Shown here: positions 33,871-42,335 of the stretch, piece by piece
Layout of the letters: each line of letters begins with the position of its first letter
Position numbering within the stretch: position 1 is the stretch's first letter
NCBI RefSeq assembly: GCF_042680605.1
Contig: NZ_JBHUEE010000001.1
Coordinates: 124,001 to 188,000 of the forward strand
Length of the DNA stretch: 64,000 nucleotides
Direction of reading: 5' to 3'
DNA from: Allobogoriella deserti
GTDB taxonomy: Bacteria > Actinomycetota > Actinomycetes > Actinomycetales > Actinomycetaceae
Program-made: the position numbers and the translations under genes
The notes under the pieces: generated by a model
Seen by the model: the letters and a program-made list of their open reading frames with translations, nothing else
Told to the model about the DNA's origin: nothing
Databases searched by the model: none

Positions 33871-34549
33871 GACCTGGCACCCGGACGAGGATCTCCTGCT
33901 CGAGGTCGCCCTCGGAACCGCCGTCGGTGCCGACCGGGAGGAGGTGAGCGCGCACCTGGCGACCTGCGGGGTGTGCCGCCGCCACTACGACGACCTGGCC
34001 AGCGGCATCGAGCAGATCCTGCCGGCGGTGCCGCGGACGGCCCCGCCGCCGGATTTCGAGTCGGCCGTGCTCTCCCGGCTTGCCGCGCAGCGGGGACGAG
34101 CGGTCACGCCGGCCTCGACGGACGGTGCCCGGGACCTGCCACGACGCCGCCGGGGGCCGTGGCGTCCCGTCGCGGCCGGCACGGTGCTCGGCATCGCCGT
34201 CGGCGCCGGGATCATGTGGGGAATCGCCGGGCGGTCGTCCGAGGAGGAGCCGCCGTCGGAAGCGTCGGAGTGGTCGGCCGAGTTGGTCACCGGTGACGGG
34301 ACCGAGGTCGGAACGGTCTCGCGCAGCTACGCCGAGAACGGACCGGCCCTCGTGATCGACGTGACCGGTGGCGAACCGGGCCGGAACTACGGCTGCGTCC
34401 TCACGCTCGAGGACGGCACCCGGACCGATGCCGGCCAGTGGGAACTGGCGGCCGATCGCGCGAACAGCTGGGTGGTCGACGACCCCGGTGTCCAGTCGAT
34501 CGACCTCGTGGCCGCCTCCGGCGCGGTCTGGGCGACGGCGGACCTCTGA
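33863..34549 (+). CDS. Zinc-binding anti-sigma factor with membrane helix
   Basis: A 228-residue protein. The N-terminal cytoplasmic part has the ZAS motif HLATCGVC (HxxxCxxC, about 32-39) that binds the sigma factor. One membrane helix (about 98-118, VAAGTVLGIAVGAGIMWGIAG) follows, then an extracytoplasmic domain of about 100 residues that presumably senses the signal (RskA-like C-terminal domain). It would hold the sigma factor inactive until the outer part is cleaved or altered. The GTG at 33863 overlaps the sigma gene, indicating coupled synthesis. Confidence 0.85.
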   Translation: MVETWHPDEDLLLEVALGTAVGADREEVSAHLATCGVCRRHYDDLASGIEQILPAVPRTAPPPDFESAVLSRLAAQRGRAVTPASTDGARDLPRRRRGPWRPVAAGTVLGIAVGAGIMWGIAGRSSEEEPPSEASEWSAELVTGDGTEVGTVSRSYAENGPALVIDVTGGEPGRNYGCVLTLEDGTRTDAGQWELAADRANSWVVDDPGVQSIDLVAASGAVWATADL

Positions 34550-34571
34550 GCGTGCGCCGCGGTGCCGCCGT

Positions 34572-34600
34572 GCAATCCCTCCGGGCGCCCTCGCCCGTAC
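34572..34600 (+). promoter_or_regulatory. ECF-sigma-type promoter of the cupredoxin gene
   Basis: -35 GCAATCC (34572-34578), 16-bp spacer, -10 CCGTAC (34595-34600), then seven bases to the ATG at 34608. The hexamers are identical to those at 33256-33283 upstream of the sigma factor gene. Confidence 0.7.
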
Positions 34601-34607
34601 AACGGAC

Positions 34608-35051
34608 ATGAGCATCACAACCCGACGCCTGGCCGCTTCGATCTCCGCCGTCGTCCTGGCTGCCGTCCTCACCGGGTGCGGCGCTGATGACGACGCCGGT
34701 GGTGGCGGGCAGGGCGCCGAGGAGACCACGCAGGGCTCCGGCTACGGCTCGACCGCCACCGACGACACCGAGGGCACTGACGACACTGATGATCAGGCGG
34801 CCGGCGACGTCGCCATCACCATCGTCGACTTCGAGTACGAGTTGCCGGAGAGCGTCGAGCCCGGGGCCACCATCACCGTCACCAACGAGGACGACGTCGG
34901 CCACACCGTCACCTCCGACGAGGAGGGCATCTTCGATGTGGTCGTCGGGCCGGGCGAGACGGTCGACTTCACCGCCCCGGAGGAGGCGGGGGAGTACCCG
35001 TTCCACTGCACCCCGCACCCGCAGATGACGTCGACGCTGGTGGTGGGCTGA
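34608..35051 (+). CDS. Cupredoxin-domain lipoprotein
   Basis: A 147-residue lipoprotein. The signal peptide ends in the lipobox LTGC (Cys near residue 24) and is followed by an acidic, Gly/Thr/Asp-rich linker (about 25-62). The plastocyanin/azurin-like domain carries a type-1 copper site: His in DVGHTVTS and the cluster Cys-x2-His-x2-Met in YPFHCTPHPQM. It is anchored outside the membrane and probably carries electrons or binds copper. It has its own copy of the ECF promoter. A membrane protein gene follows after one base. Confidence 0.85.
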   Translation: MSITTRRLAASISAVVLAAVLTGCGADDDAGGGGQGAEETTQGSGYGSTATDDTEGTDDTDDQAAGDVAITIVDFEYELPESVEPGATITVTNEDDVGHTVTSDEEGIFDVVVGPGETVDFTAPEEAGEYPFHCTPHPQMTSTLVVG

Positions 35052-35052
35052 G

Positions 35053-35511
35053 ATGCCGCGCCGGGGGCGGCGTGCCGAGCCGGTGCTCCGCGCCGTCGTC
35101 GTGGCCGCGCTCGCTGTCGACGCGGTGGTGCACTACCGGAGCGCCGGGCCGATGGGGCTGGCCGCCCCCGGCGGCATCGGCGGCGACACGCTCTTCCGGG
35201 TGCAGGCGACGGCAGCAGTCCTCGCGGCGGTGTTCCTGCTGATCACCGGATCTCGCATCGCCTACAGCCTGGCTGCGCTGGCCGCTCTGTCGGCACTGGT
35301 TCCCGTGCTGCTCTACACCCTCGTCGATGTGCCCGCACTGGGCCCGATCCCCTCGATGTACGACCCGACGTGGTCGGCGCCCAAGCTCGTCAGCGCGGCG
35401 GCCGAGGCTCTCGCGCTGGTCCTGGCGGTGGCGGGCGTGCGGGTGGCCGGTCGTCGACCGAGATCAGGGTGGGTCTCCACAGAGAAGGTGGGAACTCCTT
35501 CCCGGCGTTGA
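35053..35511 (+). CDS. Four-helix membrane protein beside cupredoxin
   Basis: A 152-residue protein with about four hydrophobic helices (about 12-26, 47-67, 72-90, 112-130) and a conserved-looking DAVVHY in the first. It begins one base after the cupredoxin stop, so it belongs to the same ECF-controlled transcript and may work with the cupredoxin. The last 20 residues (SGWVSTEKVGTPSRR) look out of character and may result from a sequence junction near 35460. Function unknown. Confidence 0.6.
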   Translation: MPRRGRRAEPVLRAVVVAALAVDAVVHYRSAGPMGLAAPGGIGGDTLFRVQATAAVLAAVFLLITGSRIAYSLAALAALSALVPVLLYTLVDVPALGPIPSMYDPTWSAPKLVSAAAEALALVLAVAGVRVAGRRPRSGWVSTEKVGTPSRR

Positions 35512-35573
35512 AGACCGTGGATTCTCGCACTGGATGCACGCCGGTACCTGCGTCGTCCTGCGCGCTCGACGAG

Positions 35574-36035
35574 TCACTGCTCTCTCAGTTGTTCTTCCAT
35601 TCGCGTCAAGCCGTCCTTGATGAGCTTCCCGTACTCGTCATCGCCGAGCGCCCCGATCGTGGCCCGAGCCTGTCGCACGTGGTCACGGGCGCGGTCGGGC
35701 TCGCCGAGCTTGTGATAACACTCGCTCAGGTTGAGGTGCAACGACGGATACAACCCAGCTGCAGGTAAGGCGACTCCAGCGTCACCCGTGCGCTCGTCGG
35801 TGATCCGATCGGCGGCAGCGAGGGCCCGCAAGTCCCACGTCAGCTCATCCTGGACATCGTCTTGCACGTCAGCCATCGAGTGAGCCAGGACGCATACATG
35901 CAGCGGATCGCCGCTCTCGCGGCCGATGTCGTCCCAGATCTGCGCGAACAGATCACGGGCGGCATCACGTTGCCCTCGGTGGTGGTGCAACTGCACCGCC
36001 TCACCGATCCGGGTCAGCGTGGGATCGTCAACCAC
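35574..36035 (-). CDS. TPR-like protein of unknown function
   Basis: A 153-residue soluble protein made of alpha-helical repeats. Segments such as EAVQLHHHRGQRDAARDLFA and LYPSLHLNLSECYHKLGEPD have the TPR pattern. The GTG at 36033-36035 is preceded by AAGGAG at six bases, which fixes the start 21 codons inside the longest frame. It sits between the ECF operon and the 3' side of tRNA-Lys and has a less GC-rich composition than its neighbours, so it may be an acquired gene. Confidence 0.6.
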   Translation of the reverse strand: MVDDPTLTRIGEAVQLHHHRGQRDAARDLFAQIWDDIGRESGDPLHVCVLAHSMADVQDDVQDELTWDLRALAAADRITDERTGDAGVALPAAGLYPSLHLNLSECYHKLGEPDRARDHVRQARATIGALGDDEYGKLIKDGLTRMEEQLREQ

Positions 36036-36207
36036 AAACAGCTCCTTCGCCAACGTGATCGGATTGAAACCGCATCTATCACCGACGGTACCGCTCAACG
36101 CAGCGCAATAGACGTGCTCGCGTGCACGAAGGCGGAGTCAGTGGTCCCGTTCATGGGACCCGAGCTTCCCAATGAAGGCCTAGAACGGATATCGCACCAG
36201 GTCGCGG

Positions 36208-36280
36208 TGGGCCCCGTGGGGCTCGAACCCACAACCCACGGATTAAAAGTCCGTTGCTCTACCGATTGAGCTAGAGGCCC
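36208..36280 (-). tRNA. tRNA-Lys (TTT)
   Basis: Read leftward, the acceptor GGGCCTC pairs with GGGGCCC. The D-arm is GCTCAATCGGTAGAGC, the anticodon loop CTTTTAATC contains TTT, and the T-arm is TGTGGGTTCGAGCCCCAC. The discriminator is A and no CCA is encoded. Total 73 nt. Confidence 0.96.
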
Positions 36281-36332
36281 TGGGCCCCGGTGAGGGGCGC
36301 CCCGGCAGGATACGCGGCTGACGGGGTACTGC

Positions 36333-36992
36333 TCACGCCTCGGTGGCGTCCCGGTCGTCCCCGCCCGTGCTCCGCCGGCGCATCAGTACGAACACCGCCC
36401 CGCCGAGGAGCAGTCCGGCGACCACCACGGCCACGACGAACCAGCCGCGGCCGAGCAGCTCCTCGACCAGTTGTCTGCTGCGCGAGGTCGGGTCCGACAG
36501 CACGACGGCGACGAACGCCGCGACCACCAGCGTCGCGACGGCGGTCCACACGCGCTCCCACCACCGGGAGGAGCCGGCACCGCGGAGTTTCCGGCCCGCC
36601 CGGATGATGTGGCGTACGCGCAGCACCCGCAGCGCGCCGATGGCACGCACGAGTCGGAGGATCTGAACCGGTCCGATGGCCAGCACGACAGCGACCACGA
36701 CAGCGGCCGTCAGGACGATCAGCCAGGCGTTCCGCCGCACCCACGCCCACCGGTCACCGGTGACGACGAACAGCACGACGGTCTCGGCGACGAGCACGGC
36801 CCCGGTGACCCAGCTGCCGACCCGGCCGACGGTCGAGTACGGCTCGTCCAGCAGGGTGAGCCAGACGGCTGGTACGGAGGCCAGGGCGGCCACGAGGACG
36901 GGCAGCGCGAGACGCTGCTCCCACCGGGACTCCGCGTCGACCGGTCCGTCGGGGACCGCGCCGCCCTGCTCGTCGACGGCGTCCCGGCTCAT
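36333..36992 (-). CDS. Voltage-sensor-like membrane protein
   Basis: A 219-residue membrane protein with about five helices. After three helices a stretch ILRLVRAIGALRVLRVRHII carries Arg at regular intervals, like the S4 helix of voltage-sensing ion channels. The protein then has only two more helices and no potassium selectivity filter (TVGYG), so it is not an ordinary potassium channel. The ATG at 36990-36992 begins MSRDAVDEQGG; longer in-frame extensions overlap the divergent gene. Ion transport or another voltage-linked role is possible. Confidence 0.6.
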   Translation of the reverse strand: MSRDAVDEQGGAVPDGPVDAESRWEQRLALPVLVAALASVPAVWLTLLDEPYSTVGRVGSWVTGAVLVAETVVLFVVTGDRWAWVRRNAWLIVLTAAVVVAVVLAIGPVQILRLVRAIGALRVLRVRHIIRAGRKLRGAGSSRWWERVWTAVATLVVAAFVAVVLSDPTSRSRQLVEELLGRGWFVVAVVVAGLLLGGAVFVLMRRRSTGGDDRDATEA

Positions 36993-37089
36993 CGGGCCAC
37001 TCCGCGACTGATCGGGGACGTTCGACGCACCGTCCAAGACTATGGGCGGGTACCGTGCAGGAACGACGCACGGAAGGAGGCGGACCGTC

Positions 37090-37722
37090 ATGAGTGAGCG
37101 ACGATTCCGGCGTCCGGCGATGCTCGACCCCGCCCAGGCCGAGATGATCGAGGGCGACGAGGATCCGGCGACGCGGTCCGAGGTGGCGCACACCTCGGCG
37201 CAGGCGCTGGTCCGTGGCGGGCGTGAGGGTGGTGACGACCCCGAGCTGGTCCGCCGCCTGGTCACCCTCGTCGACACCGAAGGCCTTGACGCCGTCGCAG
37301 CCCTGTGGTCGCGCAGTCCGCACACCACGTTGCCCGGGACCCTGTGGCGCCTCTACCTGCTGCGCGAGTGGGTGCGCCGCGGTCCGCACGCCGTCGCCGA
37401 CCGCTACCGCCGGGGCCTGGAGCGTGCCGAGGTCGCCGGCGCCGTCGCAGGGGTGGCCTCACCGCCCGGACCCGAGGAGGTGACCCGCGCCGTCGACCGT
37501 GTGCTGTCCGGCCTCTTCGACGGCGATCTTGCCGTGACCCTCGAGCGCGCCGCCGCGTTCCTGCGCGTCCTCGCCACCGGATCGGCGATGGACGCCGACT
37601 GGATCGAGGAGGACGACGACGACCTCGCCTTCCTCGTCACCCGTCGCGCGGGCGCGCTGCTGACCACCGCGGAGGAGCTCGAGGAAGCCGCCGCGCTGTA
37701 CCGGGCCGACCGGCTCGACTGA
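37090..37722 (+). CDS. Conserved hypothetical protein upstream of mshD
   Basis: A 210-residue, mostly helical, acidic protein without membrane segments. It contains LPGTLWRLYLLREWVRRGPH (about 75-94) and a very acidic run (EEDDDD, about 175-180). I do not recognise the family. ATG 37090 is preceded by GGAGG at a suitable distance. It lies 12 bp before mshD and is probably co-transcribed, but nothing visible links it to mycothiol. Confidence 0.6.
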   Translation: MSERRFRRPAMLDPAQAEMIEGDEDPATRSEVAHTSAQALVRGGREGGDDPELVRRLVTLVDTEGLDAVAALWSRSPHTTLPGTLWRLYLLREWVRRGPHAVADRYRRGLERAEVAGAVAGVASPPGPEEVTRAVDRVLSGLFDGDLAVTLERAAAFLRVLATGSAMDADWIEEDDDDLAFLVTRRAGALLTTAEELEEAAALYRADRLD

Positions 37723-37734
37723 CGCCCGACCGAC

Positions 37735-38667
37735 GTGGAGTCAGCACCCGAGGTGGAAACCAGGAAACGGCTCGAGGAGAGCACGGTCGTCCGTATTCTC
37801 GCCCTGGCCGACGACGTCGCCGCGCACGACGGCGTCGCCGCGCTGTCCGAACAGACCTTGCTCGATCTCCGTACGCCGGTGCGCGAGGTCCGCCACCTCC
37901 TGATCCGGCCGCCGGGGGAGCCCGGGGCCGCCGGGGCCGACGCCGTGGCCGGGTACGCCCAGATCGACGCCGACGGGTCGAGTGCCGAGCTCGCCGTCCA
38001 CCCGGCTTACCGTTGCCACGGACTCGGGCGCGCGCTCCTCGACGAGGTCCGGACCCTCGCCGCCGGCGTCGCAGTCTGGGCCCACGGAGACCTGCCGGCC
38101 GCCCGGTCGCTCGCCGCCGCGGCCGGGATGAGCAAGGTTCGCGAGCTGCTGCAGATGGCCGCCGACCTGCCCGCCGCCGGCGTCACGACCAGCACCGCAC
38201 CGTCCGACCATGGTCTGCCGCCCGACCAGGTGCGTACCTTCCGCCCCGGGAAGGACGAGGACGCGTGGGTCCGTCTCAACGCCCGCGCCTTCGCCGATCA
38301 CCCCGAACAGGGCCGGATGACGGTGGACGACCTGCGCGCCCGCCAGTCGGAGGACTGGTTCGACCCGTCGCTGCTGTGGCTCGTCAGCGACGAGACCGGC
38401 GGCGCGGCAGCGGATGAGCTCGCGGCCTCCATGTGGGTCAAGGTCCTCCCCGGCGAGAGCTCCGGCGAGATCTACGCACTCGGTGTCGACCCCAGCGCCC
38501 AGGGGCGGGGACTGGGCGGAGGATTGACCTCGCTCGCGCTCGCCGAGATGACGGCCCGCGGCCTCGATCGCGCCACGTTGTACGTCGAGGGGGACAACAC
38601 GGCAGCCCTGCGCACGTATGAGAAGAAGGGATTCGTGTGCGTCGGCACCGACGTCCAGTATCGATGA
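37735..38667 (+). CDS. mshD: Mycothiol synthase MshD
   Basis: A 310-residue protein with two GNAT domains, as in MshD. The first acetyl-CoA loop reads YRCHGLGRALLDEV (about 92-105) and the second reads AQGRGLGGGLTSLALAEM (about 256-273) after ALGVDPS. The C-terminal LYVEGDNTAALRTYEKKGF is the usual end of the catalytic domain. MshD acetylates the cysteinyl amine of Cys-GlcN-Ins in the last step of mycothiol synthesis in the cytoplasm. GTG 37735 is the first in-frame start. Confidence 0.9.
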   Translation: MESAPEVETRKRLEESTVVRILALADDVAAHDGVAALSEQTLLDLRTPVREVRHLLIRPPGEPGAAGADAVAGYAQIDADGSSAELAVHPAYRCHGLGRALLDEVRTLAAGVAVWAHGDLPAARSLAAAAGMSKVRELLQMAADLPAAGVTTSTAPSDHGLPPDQVRTFRPGKDEDAWVRLNARAFADHPEQGRMTVDDLRARQSEDWFDPSLLWLVSDETGGAAADELAASMWVKVLPGESSGEIYALGVDPSAQGRGLGGGLTSLALAEMTARGLDRATLYVEGDNTAALRTYEKKGFVCVGTDVQYR

Positions 38668-38720
38668 GACGGGTCCGGTGGCGCCCGGGGGATACCGATT
38701 CGTCACCTGAGGGTGGGACC

Positions 38721-41195
38721 ATGGGCGCCATGAGGCACACTCCCCAGTCGTCCGGCGAGGACGTCACCGAGCATCCGAACGGTGCGGTGCCCGAGCCGGA
38801 GGAGACCGTCGACGCCGAGCAGACGCGCGACCCGGAGCCAGACAACCTCGCGGACGGGCTGCGGGCCGAACAGATCGCCGACGCCGAGCGCAGCGAGCTC
38901 GACGGGCTCGAGGTCGACGACGAGGACGAGATGGTCGCGCAGGCCCGCAGCATGTCCCGCGGAGCGGGTGCCGCCGGCAACGTCGCGCCGGCGCGTTCCA
39001 TCCCCGCCGAGGTCTCCGGACGGCCGGAGGTCCCCGCGCCCGGCGCCGAGCCGGCCGAGGAACCGGCGACCTCGGAGGACGAACTGCCCGACGGGCGCTT
39101 CGCCGACCGCGAGCTGAGTTGGCTCGCGTTCAACGAGCGCGTGCTGGAGCAGGCCGAGGACCAGGACCTGCCGATCCTCGAACGCGCCTGGTTCCTGGCG
39201 ATCTTCGCCTCGAACCTCGACGAGTTCTACATGGTGCGCGTGGCCGGGCTGAAGCGGCGCATCGCCACCGGAATGGCGGTGACGGCCGCCTCCGGCCTCA
39301 CCCCGCGCCAGGTGCTCGAGGCGCTCTCCCAGCGCGCCAAGGAGTTGGCGGAGCGGCACGCACGGGTCTTCGCCGAGGACGTCCAGCCCAAACTCGCGGA
39401 CCAGCAGATCCACCTGCTGCACTGGGACGAGCTCGCCGGCAACGAGCAGGAACGCCTGCACAAATTCTTCCGGAAGCAGATCTTCCCCGTCCTCACCCCG
39501 CTCGCCGTGGACCCGGCGCACCCGTTCCCTTACATCTCGGGGCTCTCGCTCAACCTCGCCGTGCTCGTGCGCAACCCCTCCACGGGCAAGGAGCACTTCG
39601 CCCGCGTCAAGGTGCCGCCGCTGCTGCCCCGATTCATCGCCGTCGACCGGGAAGGCGTCCCGTACCGTCCCGAGGACGTGCCCACCGACGCCGGCGGGCG
39701 GACGGCGTTCGTCCCGCTCGAGGAGGTCATCGGTCACCACCTCGACGCGCTCTTCCCGGGCATGGAGATCGTCGAGCACTACACCTTCCGCGTCACCCGT
39801 AACGAGGACGTCGAGGTCGAGGAGGACGACGCCGAGAACATCCTCGCGGCGCTGGAGAAGGAGCTCATGCGGCGGCGGTTCGGTCCGGCGGTGCGCCTCG
39901 AGGTCGCCCAGGGCATCTCGCCGCACGTGCTGGACCTGCTCATCCGCGAGCTCGGCGTCAGCGAGCACGATGTCTTCCACCTGCCGGCGCCGCTCGACCT
40001 GACCGGCCTCAACCTCATCCACGAGCTGGACAAGCCTGACCTGAAGTACCCGAAGTTCGTCGGCGTCACCGCCCAGGGCCTCGCCGAGGTCGAGTCCGCG
40101 AGCCCGACCGACATCTTCTCGGCCATCCGCGAGCGCGACGTCCTCCTGCACCACCCGTACGACTCGTTCTCCACCTCGGTCCAGCAGTTCATCTCCCAGG
40201 CGGCGGCCGACCCCCGGGTCCTCGCGATCAAGCAGACCCTCTACCGCACCTCCGGCGACTCGCCGATCGTCGACGCGCTCATCGACGCGGCCGAGGCCGG
40301 CAAGCAGGTGCTCGCCATCGTCGAGATCAAGGCGCGGTTCGACGAGGAGGCCAACATCACCTGGGCCCGCAAGCTCGAGCAGTCCGGGGTGCACGTCGTC
40401 TACGGCATGGTCGGGTTGAAGACCCACGCGAAACTCTGCCTGGTGGTGCGGCAGGACCCGGACGGGCTGCGCCGCTACTGCCACGTCGGCACCGGCAACT
40501 ACCACCCCAAGACGGCTCGCGGCTACGAGGACATGGGCCTGCTCACCTGCGACCGCGACGTTGGCCAGGACCTGACCCGGCTGTTCAACCAGCTCTCCGG
40601 CTACGCGCCCCGCACCCGGTTCCACCGGTTGCTCGTCGCTCCCAGGACCGCACGCAGCGGGCTCATCGAGCGCATCGAACGCGAGATCGAGCACCACCGG
40701 GCCGGCAAGCCCGCCTGGGTGAAGTTCAAGGTGAACTCGATCGTCGACGAACGGACCATCGACGCGCTCTACCGTGCCAGCCGGGCCGGGGTGCCGGTCG
40801 ACATCGTGGTCCGCGGGATCTGCGCGTTGAAGGCGGGCGTGCCGGGGCTGAGCGAGAACATCCGGGTGCGATCCATCCTCGGACGCTTCCTCGAGCATGC
40901 GCGGATCTTCGCGTTCGCGAACGGCGGTGAGCCGGAGGCGTGGATCGGCTCGGCCGACCTCATGCACCGCAATCTGGACCGCCGCGTCGAGGCGATGATC
41001 CGGATCGACGACCGCGGGCAGGTCGATGAACTCGTCGAGCTCCTCGACCGCTCGATGGCGGACACGACGGCGTCCTGGCACCTCGGGCCCGACGGCTGGC
41101 GCCGCGTCGCCCACGGCCCGGACGGACGACGGTTGGAGGATCTGCAGGAGGTGCTCATGTCCAAGGCACGTCGACGCGTCGCGGCCTCGCGGTGA
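38721..41195 (+). CDS. ppk1: Polyphosphate kinase Ppk1
   Basis: An 824-residue enzyme that makes polyphosphate from ATP. The family core starts at about residue 127 (FADRELSWLAFNERVLEQA). The phosphorylated His lies in GLKTHAKLCLVV (near 569), and a second conserved His lies in GNYHPKTARGYEDMGLLT (near 594). The first 125 residues are an acidic, low-complexity extension (PEPEETVDAEQTRDPEPD) not found in most homologues. ATG 38721 follows GAGGGTGGG. It is followed closely by a mutT1-type gene, an arrangement known in actinobacteria. Confidence 0.93.
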   Translation: MGAMRHTPQSSGEDVTEHPNGAVPEPEETVDAEQTRDPEPDNLADGLRAEQIADAERSELDGLEVDDEDEMVAQARSMSRGAGAAGNVAPARSIPAEVSGRPEVPAPGAEPAEEPATSEDELPDGRFADRELSWLAFNERVLEQAEDQDLPILERAWFLAIFASNLDEFYMVRVAGLKRRIATGMAVTAASGLTPRQVLEALSQRAKELAERHARVFAEDVQPKLADQQIHLLHWDELAGNEQERLHKFFRKQIFPVLTPLAVDPAHPFPYISGLSLNLAVLVRNPSTGKEHFARVKVPPLLPRFIAVDREGVPYRPEDVPTDAGGRTAFVPLEEVIGHHLDALFPGMEIVEHYTFRVTRNEDVEVEEDDAENILAALEKELMRRRFGPAVRLEVAQGISPHVLDLLIRELGVSEHDVFHLPAPLDLTGLNLIHELDKPDLKYPKFVGVTAQGLAEVESASPTDIFSAIRERDVLLHHPYDSFSTSVQQFISQAAADPRVLAIKQTLYRTSGDSPIVDALIDAAEAGKQVLAIVEIKARFDEEANITWARKLEQSGVHVVYGMVGLKTHAKLCLVVRQDPDGLRRYCHVGTGNYHPKTARGYEDMGLLTCDRDVGQDLTRLFNQLSGYAPRTRFHRLLVAPRTARSGLIERIEREIEHHRAGKPAWVKFKVNSIVDERTIDALYRASRAGVPVDIVVRGICALKAGVPGLSENIRVRSILGRFLEHARIFAFANGGEPEAWIGSADLMHRNLDRRVEAMIRIDDRGQVDELVELLDRSMADTTASWHLGPDGWRRVAHGPDGRRLEDLQEVLMSKARRRVAASR

Positions 41196-41202
41196 GTCTC
41201 GC

Positions 41203-42204
41203 GTGAGCAAGCGGCCAGACGTGCAGGCCGCGGGCGCACTTGTCTGGAGGCTCTCCGCCTCCCGCCGTCTCGAGGTTCTCCTCGTACACCGGCCCAGGTA
41301 CGACGACTGGGCATGGCCCAAGGGCAAGGTCGAGCCCGGCGAGACGGTCGTCGAGTGCGCCGTACGGGAGGTGGCGGAGGAGACCGGCGTGCACGTGGCG
41401 CTCGGCCAACCGTTACCCGGGGTGCGGCACAAGCTCCAGGACGGCCGCAGGAAGCACACCCACTACTGGGCGGCCCAGGCCCTTCCCGACGGCGCGCCAC
41501 CCACCGGGGGGCGGGTCGTCGAGCCCGCCGACGAGACCGAGGTCGACGAGGTGCGCTGGGTCGACGCCCGCGAAGCCTGGCGGATGCTCACCTACGAGCG
41601 GGACCGCGAGCCGCTCGGCCATCTCCTCGACCAGTGGCACGACGAGCGCCTGCGCACGTGGACGATGATCCTCCTGCGCCACGCACGGGCGCGGAAACGC
41701 TCGGCGTGGAACGGTGAGGAACAGACCCGTCCGCTCACCCCGCGTGGCGAGCAGCAGGCCCATGCCCTCGTACCGGTGCTCGCCGGGTACGGCGTCGAGG
41801 AGGTCATCACCTCGCCCTGGGAACGGTGCGCGGCCACCGTCCGCCCGTTCCTGGAGGCGACCGGTGTGGGGGCGGTGCTCGCGCCGGAACTCACCGAGGC
41901 GGCGCACGAACGCGCCCGCAAGCCGGTGCGACGCCTCGTGCGCCACGAACTGACCACCCGTGACGTCCCGGCGGTGATCTGTACCCACCGGCCCGTGCTG
42001 CCCACGGTGATGGCCGCCGTGGCCGAGCGCACGCCGCACCGGATCATGAAGCAGGTGCCGGAGTCCGATCCGTGGCTCAAGACGGCCGAGATCCTCGTTG
42101 TCCACGTCGCTCAGCGGCCCGGCCGGGGCGCCACGGTGACGGCCCTGGAGAAGCACCGCGCACCCGCCCTGCGGCCCGCAGAGGCCGCCGTTGCAGAACT
42201 GTGA
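41203..42204 (+). CDS. MutT1-type Nudix hydrolase with histidine phosphatase domain
   Basis: A 333-residue fusion. Residues 1-140 are a Nudix domain with the complete box GKVEPGETVVECAVREVAEE at 41-60. Residues about 150-320 are a SixA-like histidine phosphatase with the RHG-type start ILLRHARARK and later His in ICTHRPVL. This is the MutT1 architecture of mycobacteria, which degrades 8-oxo-dGTP and dinucleoside polyphosphates. It starts at GTG 41203, seven bases after ppk1, so the two are co-transcribed. Confidence 0.88.
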   Translation: MSKRPDVQAAGALVWRLSASRRLEVLLVHRPRYDDWAWPKGKVEPGETVVECAVREVAEETGVHVALGQPLPGVRHKLQDGRRKHTHYWAAQALPDGAPPTGGRVVEPADETEVDEVRWVDAREAWRMLTYERDREPLGHLLDQWHDERLRTWTMILLRHARARKRSAWNGEEQTRPLTPRGEQQAHALVPVLAGYGVEEVITSPWERCAATVRPFLEATGVGAVLAPELTEAAHERARKPVRRLVRHELTTRDVPAVICTHRPVLPTVMAAVAERTPHRIMKQVPESDPWLKTAEILVVHVAQRPGRGATVTALEKHRAPALRPAEAAVAEL

Positions 42205-42221
42205 CCCACTCAGCAGGGCGA

Positions 42222-42239
42222 ATTCACCAGCCGTTCACC
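42222..42239 (+). promoter_or_regulatory. PHO box upstream of pstS
   Basis: ATTCACC (42222-42228) and GTTCACC (42233-42239) are spaced exactly 11 bp apart, the direct-repeat pattern bound by PhoP in actinobacteria. A -10-like TTAGCG follows about 30 bp later. It lies about 100 bp before the first pstS gene, so phosphate starvation probably induces it. Confidence 0.75.
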
Positions 42240-42335
42240 GCGTGACCGCATGACGGACACTCCGCCTGCTTAGCGTCGGACCCGGCCTGGGCACACACGA
42301 TCCCTCCGCCAGGCCCCACCGACACAGGAGATGGA

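Noticed and set aside
35862..36269. ORF ending GLEPTTHGLKVRCSTD
   Set aside because: Its end is the translated tRNA-Lys gene and the rest is antisense to the TPR-like gene.
38703..41459. A 918-codon open frame on the minus strand
   Set aside because: It is antisense to ppk1 and part of the mutT1-like gene. High GC keeps the complementary frame open, and it has no domain features.
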